Shown: positions 34,607 through 44,054 of the stretch, piece after piece | How positions within the stretch are numbered: position 1 is the first letter of the stretch | How the letters are laid out: every line of letters begins with the position of its first letter | Assembly (NCBI GenBank): GCA_963797605.1 | Contig: CAWCPX010000005.1 | Coordinates: 496,001-560,000, forward strand | Direction of reading: 5' to 3' | DNA from: DASQPR01 sp963797605 | Lineage (GTDB): Bacteria > Actinomycetota > Actinomycetes > Mycobacteriales > Micromonosporaceae | Length of the DNA stretch: 64,000 nucleotides | Translations under genes and position numbers: made by a program | Notes under the pieces: generated by a model | The model's database searches: none | What the model saw: the letters and a program-made list of their open reading frames with translations, nothing else | What the model was told of the DNA's origin: nothing

Positions 34607-35113
34607 TCAGCGCCGGATGTCGACCATGCCGCGGCGGTTCTGGCGGGACTGCCGCGGCATGATCGGCGTACCGGTCGCGGCCGCTCGCTTCGCCACCAGG
34701 AGCGTTTCCACGACCAGGCTCAGACCGAACGTCAGGAGCAGGGTGCCCTGCGTCGGCAGGGAGGCGCCGAGCACGCTGCCGGCCGCGACGAAACCGATGC
34801 GCAGACCGATCATCGCCACCCACACGGCGAGCGTCGTCACCTGGTAACGCTGCCAGAGGTGACCGTCGCGCTCGTATAGCTTGATCGTCGCCGCCCGGGC
34901 GGCACCGGCCGCGAGCGCGACCACGGCCTCCACGCTCAGCAGGGCGACGTCGAGCGTGCCGAAATGGTGCTGGTGGGACAGTTGCGAGAAGCCCCACGCC
35001 GTCAGGCCCACCGGCACGAGGAGCGACCGGGCGCCGACCGGCGAGCCCGCGAATCGGCGGCCGATGAGGAAAATCACGACAATCGCGATCAACAGGATCT
35101 GGGATGCGTGCAT
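34607..35113 (-). CDS. DUF1453/CcdC-like multi-pass membrane protein
   Basis: 168 residues, five predicted membrane helices beginning with MHASQILLIAIVVIFLIGRR. Conserved-looking points are SLLVPVGLTAWGF, DVALLSVEAVVALAAGAARA, LYERDGHLWQRYQ and LLLTFGLSLVVETLLVAKRA, as in the DUF1453/CcdC-type integral membrane proteins of actinobacteria. No function is assigned. The frame stays open upstream to 35860, but the upstream portion is low-complexity and antisense to lhr, so ATG 35113 is taken as start. It is divergent from lhr. Confidence 0.75.
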   Translation of the reverse strand: MHASQILLIAIVVIFLIGRRFAGSPVGARSLLVPVGLTAWGFSQLSHQHHFGTLDVALLSVEAVVALAAGAARAATIKLYERDGHLWQRYQVTTLAVWVAMIGLRIGFVAAGSVLGASLPTQGTLLLTFGLSLVVETLLVAKRAAATGTPIMPRQSRQNRRGMVDIRR

Positions 35114-35314
35114 GGTGTGGTTTCGCCCTTCCGTACCCGTGAATGGGTGCTGCCCTGACCTAGAGAGAGCGGCACCAGGCGCTAGTGGGCGTATGCCGCG
35201 CCCTGGTGTCGATCTCTCCATCCACGCTAGGAAAGCCGGCCTCTGAGCACCGCCACCCACGGGTTGAACCCCGGGTGGAACTCCGATGTCATACCCCGGG
35301 GGCAGGATGAAGGG

Positions 35315-38300
35315 GTGAGCACACCGAAGCCGCCCGAGTTCGGGCCCGCCACCCGGGCCTGGTTCGACGCCGCCTTCGCCGCGCCCACTGCCGCCCAGGC
35401 CGGCGCGTGGCAATCGATCAGCGCCGGGCGGCACGCGCTCGTCGTGGCCCCGACCGGCTCCGGTAAGACGCTGGCCGCGTTCCTGTGGTCGATCGACCGG
35501 CTGGCCGCCGAGGGTCCGCCCGCCGACGCGACCCGGCGCTGCCGCGTCCTCTATGTCAGCCCGCTCAAGGCGCTGGCCGTCGACGTGGAGCGCAACCTGC
35601 GCACGCCGCTCATCGGCATCCGGCAGGCCGCCTCCCGGCTGGGCCTGCCGCCGCCCGACATCACGGTCGGCATGCGAACCGGTGACACTCCGACCGATGA
35701 GCGCCGTGCCTTCAACAAGCGGCCGCCCGACATCCTTATCACGACGCCCGAGTCGCTGTTCCTGCTGCTCACGTCGTCTGCCCGGGAATCGTTGCGCGGC
35801 GTGGAGACGGTGATCATCGATGAGGTGCACGCGGTCTGCGCGACCAAGCGCGGCGCCCACCTCGCGCTCTCACTCGAACGGCTCGACGCGCTTCTGCCAC
35901 AGCCCGCGCAGCGGGTCGGGCTCTCGGCGACGGTCCGGCCGATCGAGGAGACGGCGCGGTTCCTCGGCGGCGCGGCGGCGGTCGAGGTTGTCGCGCCACC
36001 GACTCCGAAGACGATCGAGGTCACGGTCGAGGTGCCGGTCGCCGACATGACCCGGCTCGACGAGGTCGACTCCGAAGACCTCGACGATGACGGCCCTCGC
36101 CGCGCGTCGATCTGGCCGGCGGTCGAGGAGCGGATTCTCGACCTCATCCAGGCGCACCGATCCACGATCGTCTTCGTCAACGCCCGGCGAGGCGCCGAGC
36201 GCCTTTGCGCCCGCCTCAACGAGCTCGCGAGCGATCGGGAGACCGGCGGCGCGGCGCTCGTCGCCGCCGCTGACGGACGCAGCCCGGCCGAGGTGATGGC
36301 CCAGGCGGGCGTCGCTGCCGGTGTCGCGCCCGTGGTGGCCCGAGCGCACCACGGATCGGTCTCGCGCGAGGAACGCAAGCTCATCGAAGAAGCGCTCAAG
36401 GCCGGCGATCTGCCCGCCGTCGTGGCCACGAGCAGCCTCGAGCTCGGCATCGACATGGGCGCCGTCGATCTCGTGATCCAGGTCGAGGCGCCTCCGAGCG
36501 TCGCCGCCGGGTTGCAGCGCGTCGGCCGGGCCGGGCACCAGGTCGGCGCGATCTCGCGCGGCGTCGTCTTCCCCAAGCACCGCGGCGACCTCGTGTCGTG
36601 CGCCGTGGTCGCGGGCCGCATGGCGACCGGCGGCATCGAGGAGCTGCGCTATCCACGCAACCCGCTCGACGTGCTCGCGCAGCAGATCGTGGCGATGGTC
36701 GCGATGGAGCCGTGGCTCGTCACCGACCTGGCCGATCTCGTGCGCCGAGCGGCGCCGTTCGCGGAGTTGCCCGCGTCCGCGCTCGATGCCGTGCTCGACA
36801 TGCTCTCCGGCCGCTACCCGTCCACGGCGTTCGCCGAGTTGCGTCCGCGCCTGGTGTGGGACCGCGTCGATGACCTGCTCACCGGCCGGCCCGGGGCGCA
36901 GCACCTCGCCGTGACCAGCGGCGGCACCATCCCTGACCGAGGGCTGTTCGGGGTCTTCCTGGCCGGCTCCGAGAAGGCGGCCCGGGTAGGCGAACTCGAC
37001 GAGGAGATGGTCTACGAATCTCGCGTCGGTGACGTCTTCCTGCTCGGCTCGACATCGTGGCGCATCGAAGACATCACGCCCGACCGGGTGCTCGTCACGC
37101 CCGCGCCGGGCGCCTCGGCGCGGATGCCGTTCTGGAAGGGAGACGCCCTCGGCCGGCCGGTCGAGCTGGGCCGGGCCATCGGCACCAGGCTGCGCGAGCT
37201 CACGAAGGCGACGGTCGACGAGGCGCGGGCGTCGCTGGCCGACGTGGGGCTCGACACATGGGCGATCGACAACCTGCTCGCCTACCTCGCCGAGCAGCGT
37301 GACGCGACCCGGGCCCTCCCCGACGACCGCACGGTGCTGGTCGAGCGCTTCCGTGACGAGTTGGGCGACTGGCGGATGACCGTCCACTGCGTGCTCGGCG
37401 CTCGGGTCAACGGTCCGTGGGCGCTGGCCATCTCCCGCCGGCTGGCCGAGCGTTACGGCGTCGACGCGCAGGTCATGCCTTCGGACGACGGCATCGTCGT
37501 GCGACTGCCCGACACTCTCGACGAGCCGCCCGGCGCCGATCTGGTCGCGTTCGACCCCGATGAGATCTCCACGATCGTCGAGGAGTCGGTCGGCGGCTCG
37601 GCGATGTTCGCGTCGCGGTTCCGCGAGTGCGCCGCGCGGGCGTTGCTTCTGCCCCGCCGTGATCCCCGCCGCCGCACTCCGCTGTGGCAACAACGGCAGC
37701 GGAGTGCCCAACTCCTCGACGTCGCCCGCGACTTCGCCGACTTCCCGATCACGCTGGAGGCCGCCCGCGAGTGTCTGCGCGACGTGTTCGACGTGCCCGG
37801 CCTCGTCCAACTCATGCGCGACATCTCCGGCCGGAAGATCCGCGTCGTCGAGGTGGAGACGCCGAAGCCGTCGCCGTTCGCGCGGTCGCTGCTCTTCGGT
37901 TATGTCGGCGCCTTCCTTTATGAAGGTGACGCCCCGCTGGCCGAGCGTCGGGCCGCCGCGCTCGCGCTCGACTCCACCCTGCTCGGCGAGTTGCTCGGCC
38001 GTGTCGACCTGCGGGAGCTGCTCGATCCGGCCGTCGTCGCCGAGACCGAGCGCCGGTTGCAGCGGCTGGAGACCGACTATCCGCCGCGCGACGCCGAGGA
38101 CACGGCGGAGATTCTGCGACTGCTCGGCGACCTGTCGACGGCCGAGGCCGCCGCCCGCGGCGTCGCACCCGAGTGGCTGACCGCGCTGGCGAGCGCACGC
38201 CGGGTCGTCGAAGTGCGGATCGCGGGCGAGTCGCGGTGGCTGCCGATCGAAGACGCCGGACGCGTACGCGACGCGCTCGGGGCCGCGCTGCCGGTCGGTC

Positions 38301-39923
38301 TGGCGGCGGCGTTCACCGAGTCGGTCACCGACCCGCTCGGTGACCTCGTGGCCCGCTACGCCCGCACCCACGGCCCCTTTGCCGCCGCCACCTGCGCGGC
38401 CCGGTTCGGTCTCGGCGTCTTCGTGGTCGAACAGGCGCTGCGTCGCCTCGCGGCCAGCGGCCGGATCGCGTCCGGTGAGTTCACGCCCGGTGGTGCGGGC
38501 GCCGAGTTCTGCGACGCCGAAGTGCTGCGGCTGCTGCGGCGCCGGTCGCTCGCCGCGCTGCGCAAGGAGATCGAGCCGGTCGCCCCGGAAGCGCTGGCCC
38601 GGTTCCTGCCGTCGTGGCAGCACGTCGGCTCGTCCGCTCGCGGCGTGGCCGCGCTAGCCAGCACCATCGAGATGCTGGGCGGGGTCGCCATCCCGGCGTC
38701 GAGCCTGGAGCGGCTCGTTCTGCCCGCTCGGGTCGCCGACTACGCCCCACCGTTCCTCGACGAGCTGTGCGCCTCCGGCGAGGTCGTCTGGGCCGGCAGC
38801 GGTGCCATCGGCGGTTCCGACGGCTGGGTCCATCTGGCCTACGCCGACGCCGCTCCGCTGCTGCTGCCGCCGCCCGACTCCGACCTCGCCGTCGGCGAGC
38901 TCCACGACGCGATCCTGGCCACCCTCGACGGCGGCCAGGCGATGTTCTTCCGGGCGCATCGTCGACCGGGTCCGCGCCGCGCTCGACGCCCCGCCCGACA
39001 CGATGACCGAGGCCGACCTGGCCGCCGCGATCTGGGACCTCGTCTGGGCCGGTCACCTCTCCAACGACACGATCGGTCCACTGCGGGCACTCCTCGCCGG
39101 CGGCGGCGGCGCGCACAAGGCGAAGGCCGCTCCGGGCCGCACCCGCTACCGGCGTCCCGGCCGACCGGCATCCGGACCGCGCCGACCGGAGTGGCGCGCG
39201 GCGGCCCGCCGAGCATGACCGGCCGGTGGTACGCGCTGCCCCGGCGCGACCTCGACCCCACGCGCCGTGCGGCCGCGATCGCCGACGCTCTGCTCGACCG
39301 GCACGGCGTCGTCACGCGTGGCGCCGTGATGGCCGAAGGCGTCGATCGGCGGGTTCGCCGGCGTCTATCCGGTGCTCGCCGCGCTCGAAGAACGCGGTGC
39401 GGCCCGGCGCGGTTACTTCGTCGAAGGTCTGGGCGCGGCCCAGTTCGCGGTGCCGGGCGCGGTCGACCGGCTGCGGGCGCTGGCCGACACCGGTGGCGGC
39501 ACGGCGAGCGGCGGCCGCGACGTCGCCACGGCGGTCGTGCTGGCCAGCACCGATCCGGCCAACCCGTACGGTGCCGCGCTGCCGTGGCCCGAGCGGGTGG
39601 TCGACGAGGGCTCGGCACCGGGCTCACCGGGCGGCGGGCACCGGGCCGGCCGCAAGGCGGGCGCGCTCGTCGTGGTCGTGGGCGGGCTGCTCGTGCTCTA
39701 CGTCGAGCGCGGCGGCAAGACGCTGCTGTCCTACACCGACGATGCCACGTCGCTCGCGCTGGCGGCCAAGGCGCTGGCCGACGCCGTCCACGCGGGCGCG
39801 CTCGGCACCATGTCGGTCGAACGAGCCGACGGTGCCTCGGTCGTGCAGGCGAGCCCGTTGCGTGACGCCCTCGCGTCGGCCGGTTTCCGCGTCACCCCGC
39901 GGGGCCTACGCCTGCGCGGGTAA
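35315..39923 (+). CDS. lhr: Lhr-family ATP-dependent superfamily 2 helicase (four apparent frameshifts near the 3' end)
   Basis: About 1,535 residues, the size of full-length Lhr. Motif I APTGSGKTLAAF, motif II DEVHAV, motif III SATVRP, motif VI QRVGRAGHQ, then the Lhr-specific winged helix and beta-barrel region and a large C-terminal domain (GYFVEGLGAAQFAVPGAVDR). Lhr translocates 3' to 5' on single-stranded DNA, unwinds RNA-DNA hybrids and in mycobacteria belongs to the DNA-damage response. Frames follow the order 0, +1, +2, 0, +1 between about 38960 and 39360, implying four single-base insertions; the first 1,215 codons are clean. GTG 35315 follows GGATGAAGGG. Confidence 0.92.
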
Positions 39924-39961
39924 CACCAGTCGCCTATTAGGGTTACGCCTGCGCGGGCAAC
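39907..39961. repeat. Short direct repeat at the lhr stop codon
   Basis: TACGCCTGCGCGGGTAAC (39907-39924), which contains the lhr stop, recurs with one change at 39944-39961; the period is 37 bases. A local duplication of the gene end is the simplest reading. From here to 40146 no gene is seen. Confidence 0.7.
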
Positions 39962-40146
39962 GTCACGAGGCACGATTGCCGATCGTGTCACCGGGCCTGG
40001 CGGTAATGCGACGGCCGCGCGCCGGTCGCCGCGCGTTCATCCGCTGGTGGCATACGGGCAGGTCAAGACTAGTTTTCATGTGCTGATTACGTCGGCTACA
40101 GATGTCGGACACGGCTGCGGCGCGTGTGGCGCGTACCACAGGAGGC

Positions 40147-40923
40147 ATGAATGACCTTCTGCTCAGCACGTCGGGCGGCCGGACCGCCACCGACACTACT
40201 CCAGGCACACCGCAGTACACGCTGCGGCTCGCCTCGTCGCCGGCCGAGGTCGCCGCGGCGCAACGCCTGCGTTTCCGCGTATTCACCGACGAGATCGGCG
40301 CCACGTTGCGTACGCCCGTCCCGGGTCACGACGTGGACGCGTTCGACGACGTCTGCGACCACCTGATCGTCGTCGAGGAACGCACCGACGCCGTCGTCGC
40401 CACCTACCGGCTGCTGCGCCCGGGCCGCAGCGACATCCGCTACGCCGACTCCGAGTTCGACCTCGCCCCGCTCGCCGCGATCGGCGACCAGCTGGTCGAG
40501 ACCGGTCGCTCCTGTGTGGACCCGCAGCACCGCGACGGTGCCGCGATCAACCTGCTGTGGGCCGGCATGGCCCGCTACATGCACCTGCACGGCATGCGTT
40601 ACCTGGGCGGATGCGCGTCGGTCGGGCTCGATGACGGTGGCGCGACCGCCAGCGGTTTCCGCGACCTCGCGTTCGCCAAGCACCTCGCGCCGGAGGCCTG
40701 GCGGGTGCGCCCGCGACGTCCATGGGTCGCGTCCGACGCCGTCGTCACGACCGGCCGTCCGAAGATCCCGCCGCTGCTGCGCGGCTACCTGCGCCTCGGT
40801 GCCTGGATCGGCGGCGAACCGGCCTTCGACCCCGACTTCGACTGCGCCGACTTCTACGTGCTCCTCGACGTGACCCGGATCGACGCCCGCTACCTGCGGC
40901 ACTTCCTCGGCGAGCAGCCATGA
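40147..40923 (+). CDS. OlsB-like N-acyltransferase (ornithine-lipid/hemolysin-type GNAT fold)
   Basis: About 258 residues. RLRFRVFTDEIGATL, HDVDAFDDVCDHLIVVEERT, GRSCVDPQHRDGAAINLLWA and FDPDFDCADFYVLLD are typical of the OlsB/putative hemolysin acyltransferase family, which acylates the alpha-amino group of ornithine to form lyso-ornithine lipid. The next gene is PlsC-like and overlaps by 4 bases, reproducing the OlsB-OlsA pair. ATG 40147 (MNDLLLSTSGG) was chosen, though GGAGG is only one base away; ATG 40102 is the alternative. Other amino donors cannot be excluded. Confidence 0.78.
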   Translation: MNDLLLSTSGGRTATDTTPGTPQYTLRLASSPAEVAAAQRLRFRVFTDEIGATLRTPVPGHDVDAFDDVCDHLIVVEERTDAVVATYRLLRPGRSDIRYADSEFDLAPLAAIGDQLVETGRSCVDPQHRDGAAINLLWAGMARYMHLHGMRYLGGCASVGLDDGGATASGFRDLAFAKHLAPEAWRVRPRRPWVASDAVVTTGRPKIPPLLRGYLRLGAWIGGEPAFDPDFDCADFYVLLDVTRIDARYLRHFLGEQP

Positions 40924-41813
40924 CCAGCGCCCTGTTCCGGCCGACGTCGCGGTGCGGCGCCGCGTGCCTGTCGCCCGCCGTCGATCACGCACACCAGATC
41001 CGCCAGGTGGTACGCGCCACGACGGCCGCCACCGTGCTCGCCGCAGCCACCGCGGCCGGCCCGGTCGTCGGCGCCCTTCCCGGGACCCTCCGCTCGCGGG
41101 CCGCCCGCGCCCTGCTTCGCGGAACCGCCCGTACGCTCCTGCGCGTGCTCGGCATCCGGGTCACCCACGGCGGTCCGACGCTGCCCACGAGCCGGGCCCT
41201 GATCGTCGCGAACCACATCTCGTGGCTCGACATCATCGCGCTGCTGGCAACGGCCGACCTGCGCATCGTCGCGAAGACGGACGTCGCCGCGTGGCCCGTC
41301 ATCGGCCGCCTGGCCCGGCTCTCCGGTGCCATCTTCATCGACCGCGAACACCCCCGTACGCTGCCGGCGACCGTCGCGGAGATCCGGGACGCGCTCGCCG
41401 CCGGCCAGGTCGTCGCCGTGTTCGCGGAGGGCACCACGAGCTGTGGCGGTCATTCCACTCCGTACCGGCCGGCGATGTTCCAGGCCGCGATCGACGCCGG
41501 CGCCCGCGTGGTGCCGCTCGCACTGCGCTATCGGCTCGCCGACGGCACACCGACGCCCCGGCCCGCGTTCATCGGCGACGAGACCCTGATGACGTCGCTG
41601 CGGCGAGTGCTCGCGATGCGGTCAGTACGGCTGGAGATGCGCGCGGGCACCGGCCTCTACCCGCAGACCGGTGCGTCCCGTCGGGCGCTCGCCCGGATCG
41701 CCGCCGCCGCGATGCCGGTCGACAGAGCGGACCACGATCGCGATGAAATGCCACCGAGGGCGCCGTTCCCCCGTTTCGAAACGACGCCGTCGCAGCTGCC
41801 CCTGGCCGCTTGA
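40920..41813 (+). CDS. PlsC/OlsA-like 1-acyl-sn-glycerol-3-phosphate (or lyso-lipid) O-acyltransferase
   Basis: 297 residues. The HX4D catalytic motif is NHISWLD and the substrate motif is FAEGTTS, with a further block RLSGAIFIDRE; an N-terminal hydrophobic stretch would associate it with the membrane. In ornithine-lipid operons the OlsA partner adds the second acyl chain to lyso-ornithine lipid; the ATGA overlap with the OlsB-like gene supports that role over general phospholipid synthesis. The C-terminus after residue 265 is not conserved. An insertion sequence begins 14 bases after the stop. Confidence 0.82.
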   Translation: MTSALFRPTSRCGAACLSPAVDHAHQIRQVVRATTAATVLAAATAAGPVVGALPGTLRSRAARALLRGTARTLLRVLGIRVTHGGPTLPTSRALIVANHISWLDIIALLATADLRIVAKTDVAAWPVIGRLARLSGAIFIDREHPRTLPATVAEIRDALAAGQVVAVFAEGTTSCGGHSTPYRPAMFQAAIDAGARVVPLALRYRLADGTPTPRPAFIGDETLMTSLRRVLAMRSVRLEMRAGTGLYPQTGASRRALARIAAAAMPVDRADHDRDEMPPRAPFPRFETTPSQLPLAA

Positions 41814-41856
41814 ACCGAAAGAAGCCCTAGATCGTTGACCGGTAATTCGGTGCTGG

Positions 41857-42762
41857 TCAGTGGTCGTAGGCGATCAGTGATCGTTTGACGGGTGCGTCGA
41901 TGGCCCAGTTGTGCCAGATGACGATGTTGAGGGCGAGGAGTCGTTGCAGGGTCCTGGCCCAGAGTCCGGCGGGAACCCTGGCCCGGTGCTGTTCCAGGCC
42001 GAGCTGGCTTTTGAGGGTCCAGATAATCGCTTCGATGCGTTGGCGTAGCCAGTTCGGGAATGGTCGTGGTGTCTTCTCGTCGCGGCGAGCCGGGCGGACC
42101 AGGACCAGGTCCAAGTCGGTGAAGAACTGTTCGCTGTCGGCCCCGGACAGGCCCTTGTCGGTCACGACTGTGCTGCCCGGCCGGGGGCGGTTGGCGGGTT
42201 GGGCGGTCAGGATCTCCCGGGTCTCGGCGCGTTCGCCGAACAATTTCGGGTTCGCCAACCCGAACCCGGTCACCGTGCCGTCCGGCGTGGTGAGCAGCAG
42301 CAATTTGACACCCCAGTACCAGCGGCTGTGCGCGGACTCGTAGCCGTAGCCGGCCCAGCCGAACAGGTCCGACCGCTGTGCGGTGGTCTTGGATTGACCG
42401 CAGCTGATCGGGGTGGCGTCCATCAGCCGCAGTTGCTCGGCGGTGCCCGGGGTGCGGTCGGCGATCCACCGCACCGCGGCCTCCATCAACCCGGACGCTT
42501 GTTTGACCCGCTCGTTGTACTCGCTCTGCTCCAGCAGCCGCGGAAACAGATGTCCTACTCGTGAACGTGCCGCGCGCATCCAGTGCCGCTCGTCGTAGAA
42601 CCGCAGCAGCACCTGCGCCACGGCCAGGCACACGATCTCGGCATCGGTGACCAGTTGCGGGCGTCCCGGACCACGGCGGGTCCGCACGCCACCGCCGGGA
42701 ATGATGTGATCGACGAGTTCCACGTACAGTGCGATCAGAAGAGTGTCCAGATCGGCGTCCAC
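41857..42762 (-). CDS. IS982-family transposase
   Basis: 301 residues. The DDE catalytic core is seen as LMDATPISCGQSKTTAQRSD, TVVTDKGLSGADSEQFF and LRQRIEAIIWTLKSQLGLEQ, with the SAHSRWYWGVKLLLLTTPDG strand between; these match IS982 transposases. It would cut and paste the element. GTG 42762 has AGGAG 6 bases upstream; the frame is open to 42843 within the IS. Ribosome site and start lie in the loop of a long hairpin (42738-42814). Confidence 0.93.
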   Translation of the reverse strand: MDADLDTLLIALYVELVDHIIPGGGVRTRRGPGRPQLVTDAEIVCLAVAQVLLRFYDERHWMRAARSRVGHLFPRLLEQSEYNERVKQASGLMEAAVRWIADRTPGTAEQLRLMDATPISCGQSKTTAQRSDLFGWAGYGYESAHSRWYWGVKLLLLTTPDGTVTGFGLANPKLFGERAETREILTAQPANRPRPGSTVVTDKGLSGADSEQFFTDLDLVLVRPARRDEKTPRPFPNWLRQRIEAIIWTLKSQLGLEQHRARVPAGLWARTLQRLLALNIVIWHNWAIDAPVKRSLIAYDH

Positions 42763-42814
42763 TTGGCTCCTATGGTCAACGTTGGGTAAGCAACGCCGAT
42801 CATGGACACTCTTC
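42738..42814. promoter_or_regulatory. Hairpin enclosing the transposase start
   Basis: GAAGAGTGTCCA (42738-42749) pairs with TGGACACTCTTC (42803-42814), and ATCGGCG (42751-42757) with CGCCGAT (42794-42800), giving about 19 pairs. The loop contains the GTG start and AGGAG. In other insertion sequences such hairpins form in read-through transcripts and hide the ribosome site, limiting transposition. Confidence 0.6.
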
Positions 42815-42878
42815 GCTATCCGATCAATACCCAGACCGCACACACGCCCCAGCCAGCACCGAATTACCGGTCAACGAT

Positions 42879-43643
42879 CTAGGAGCTGATGTTCCAGAGC
42901 ACGGCCACCTCGCGGCCGATCACGACCGAGTCCGGCACCGGGCCGAAGAGCGTCGAGTCGGCCGAGTTGTAGCGGTTGTCCCCGGCCAGGTACAGATGGC
43001 CAGCCGGCACCGTGACGGTGGCGCAGGTGAAGGTGGAGTCGCCGCCCTGTGCCCCGGGATCGGTGTCACGGTTGGGCACCAGCACGCCGTCGCGGTAGAG
43101 GTTGCCGCCGGCGCACGTCATCACGTCGCCGGGCAATCCGACGACGCGCTTGAGCGAGTCACCGGGGTAGGCCTTCGGGTAGTGCACGAGCACGACGTCA
43201 CCGCGATGCAGGCCGTTCAGGTGGAAACCGACCTTGTCGACGAGCACCCGGTCACCGATCTGGAACGTGGACAGCATCGCCGGCGACGGCACGTCCACGA
43301 TCGTGGCGACCAACCAGTTGACGACGAAGCCGGCCGCCACGACGAGCACCGCCGGCACGAGAACCCGTCGCGTCACCCGCATCCGGAGTGAGCGCGGAGC
43401 GGCCGGAACGCCATCTCGGTCGCGCCGGGCCCGTCGCCGTTCCCGCCACGCGAGCGGCAGGCTGCTGGCCGTCCATCGAAGCCGCGCCAGGGTCGTCGGC
43501 GCCTCCTCGAATTCACCGAGCAAGGCCTCGCCCCAATCGGTGCCCCGGGGCAGCCGCCCGCGCACGGCCCGGGTCAGCGTGGCTCGGGCGAAGCGGACGA
43601 GCAGCGAGCCTTCGGGCGCCGCGGTCACGACGTCGGCGCTCAT
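42879..43643 (-). CDS. Signal peptidase I-like membrane protein lacking the catalytic serine
   Basis: 254 residues. An N-terminal cytoplasmic region of about 90 residues, one transmembrane helix (VLVPAVLVVAAGFVVNWLVA) and an S26 peptidase domain with box B FQIGDRVLVDKVGF, the lysine box SLKRVVGLPGD and box E LAGDNRYNSADS. In box B the normal P-S-x-S-M reads P-S-P-A-M: the nucleophile serine is alanine (residue 122), so normal peptidase activity is doubtful unless Ser120 substitutes. Its ATG overlaps the PadR gene stop (TGATG). The insertion sequence abuts its stop codon. Confidence 0.83.
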   Translation of the reverse strand: MSADVVTAAPEGSLLVRFARATLTRAVRGRLPRGTDWGEALLGEFEEAPTTLARLRWTASSLPLAWRERRRARRDRDGVPAAPRSLRMRVTRRVLVPAVLVVAAGFVVNWLVATIVDVPSPAMLSTFQIGDRVLVDKVGFHLNGLHRGDVVLVHYPKAYPGDSLKRVVGLPGDVMTCAGGNLYRDGVLVPNRDTDPGAQGGDSTFTCATVTVPAGHLYLAGDNRYNSADSTLFGPVPDSVVIGREVAVLWNISS

Positions 43644-44014
43644 CACGCGGCCCCGAACGCGTTGGCCGCGCCGGGCTCCCCGAGCGCGGACCGGCCCACA
43701 CCCGGTTGCCCGGGCGCCGGCCGACCGGCACGACCGGACTTCGCGACGGCGTCGAAGCGGGAGCGAGCCCAGTCGACCCCGTCGGGAGTGAGCCGGTAGA
43801 CGTGGCGCGGCGGTCGCCCGGGCTGGTCGGACGGCTCCCATCGCGTCTCCAGCAGGTCGCGATCGACGAGCCGCATCAGGATCGGATAGAGGGTGCCGGA
43901 CGCGAGCCCGGTCAATTTCGTCAGCGCGTAACCGTAGTGCCAGCCCTGCGGGTCGTCGAGCAGGGCGCCGAAGACCTTCAGGGTCTGCGGCGAGGTGTCC
44001 GGAGTTCGTGGCAT
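43643..44014 (-). CDS. PadR-family transcriptional repressor
   Basis: 123 residues. Winged helix with GALLDDPQGWHYGYALTKLT, LASGTLYPILMRLVDRDLLE and PPRHVYRLTPDG, followed by a short Gly/Ala-rich C-terminus instead of the usual long helix (PadR-s2 type). PadR regulators usually repress their own operon and respond to phenolics, drugs or envelope stress. It is cotranscribed with the signal-peptidase-like gene; a palindrome covers its promoter. Confidence 0.9.
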   Translation of the reverse strand: MPRTPDTSPQTLKVFGALLDDPQGWHYGYALTKLTGLASGTLYPILMRLVDRDLLETRWEPSDQPGRPPRHVYRLTPDGVDWARSRFDAVAKSGRAGRPAPGQPGVGRSALGEPGAANAFGAA

Positions 44015-44021
44015 AGCCGAA

Positions 44022-44039
44022 ACTCTACATATGAAGACT
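44022..44039. promoter_or_regulatory. Candidate PadR operator
   Basis: ACTCTACATATGAAGACT is a near-palindrome around CATATG, 8 bases upstream of the PadR start and 16 bases from the end of the neighbouring oxidoreductase gene. PadR boxes are typically AT-rich palindromes of this size in the regulator's own promoter. Confidence 0.5.
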
Positions 44040-44054
44040 ATGCACGACAAGGGC

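Larger units (their letters stand above)
41831..42878 (-). mobile_element. IS982-family insertion sequence, complete
   Basis: A 1,048-base element with perfect 26-base terminal inverted repeats, ATCGTTGACCGGTAATTCGG plus 6 bases at 41831-41856 and its complement at 42853-42878. CTAG flanks both ends (41827-41830 and 42879-42882); since CTAG is self-complementary it may be a 4-base target duplication or part of 30-base repeats. One intact transposase gene fills it. The right flank CTAG supplies the stop codon of the signal-peptidase-like gene. Perfect ends and intact gene suggest recent insertion. Confidence 0.92.

Noticed and set aside
35870..38623. 917-codon open frame on the - strand opposite lhr
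   Set aside because: Low-complexity antisense reading of a conserved helicase; no motif or ribosome site.
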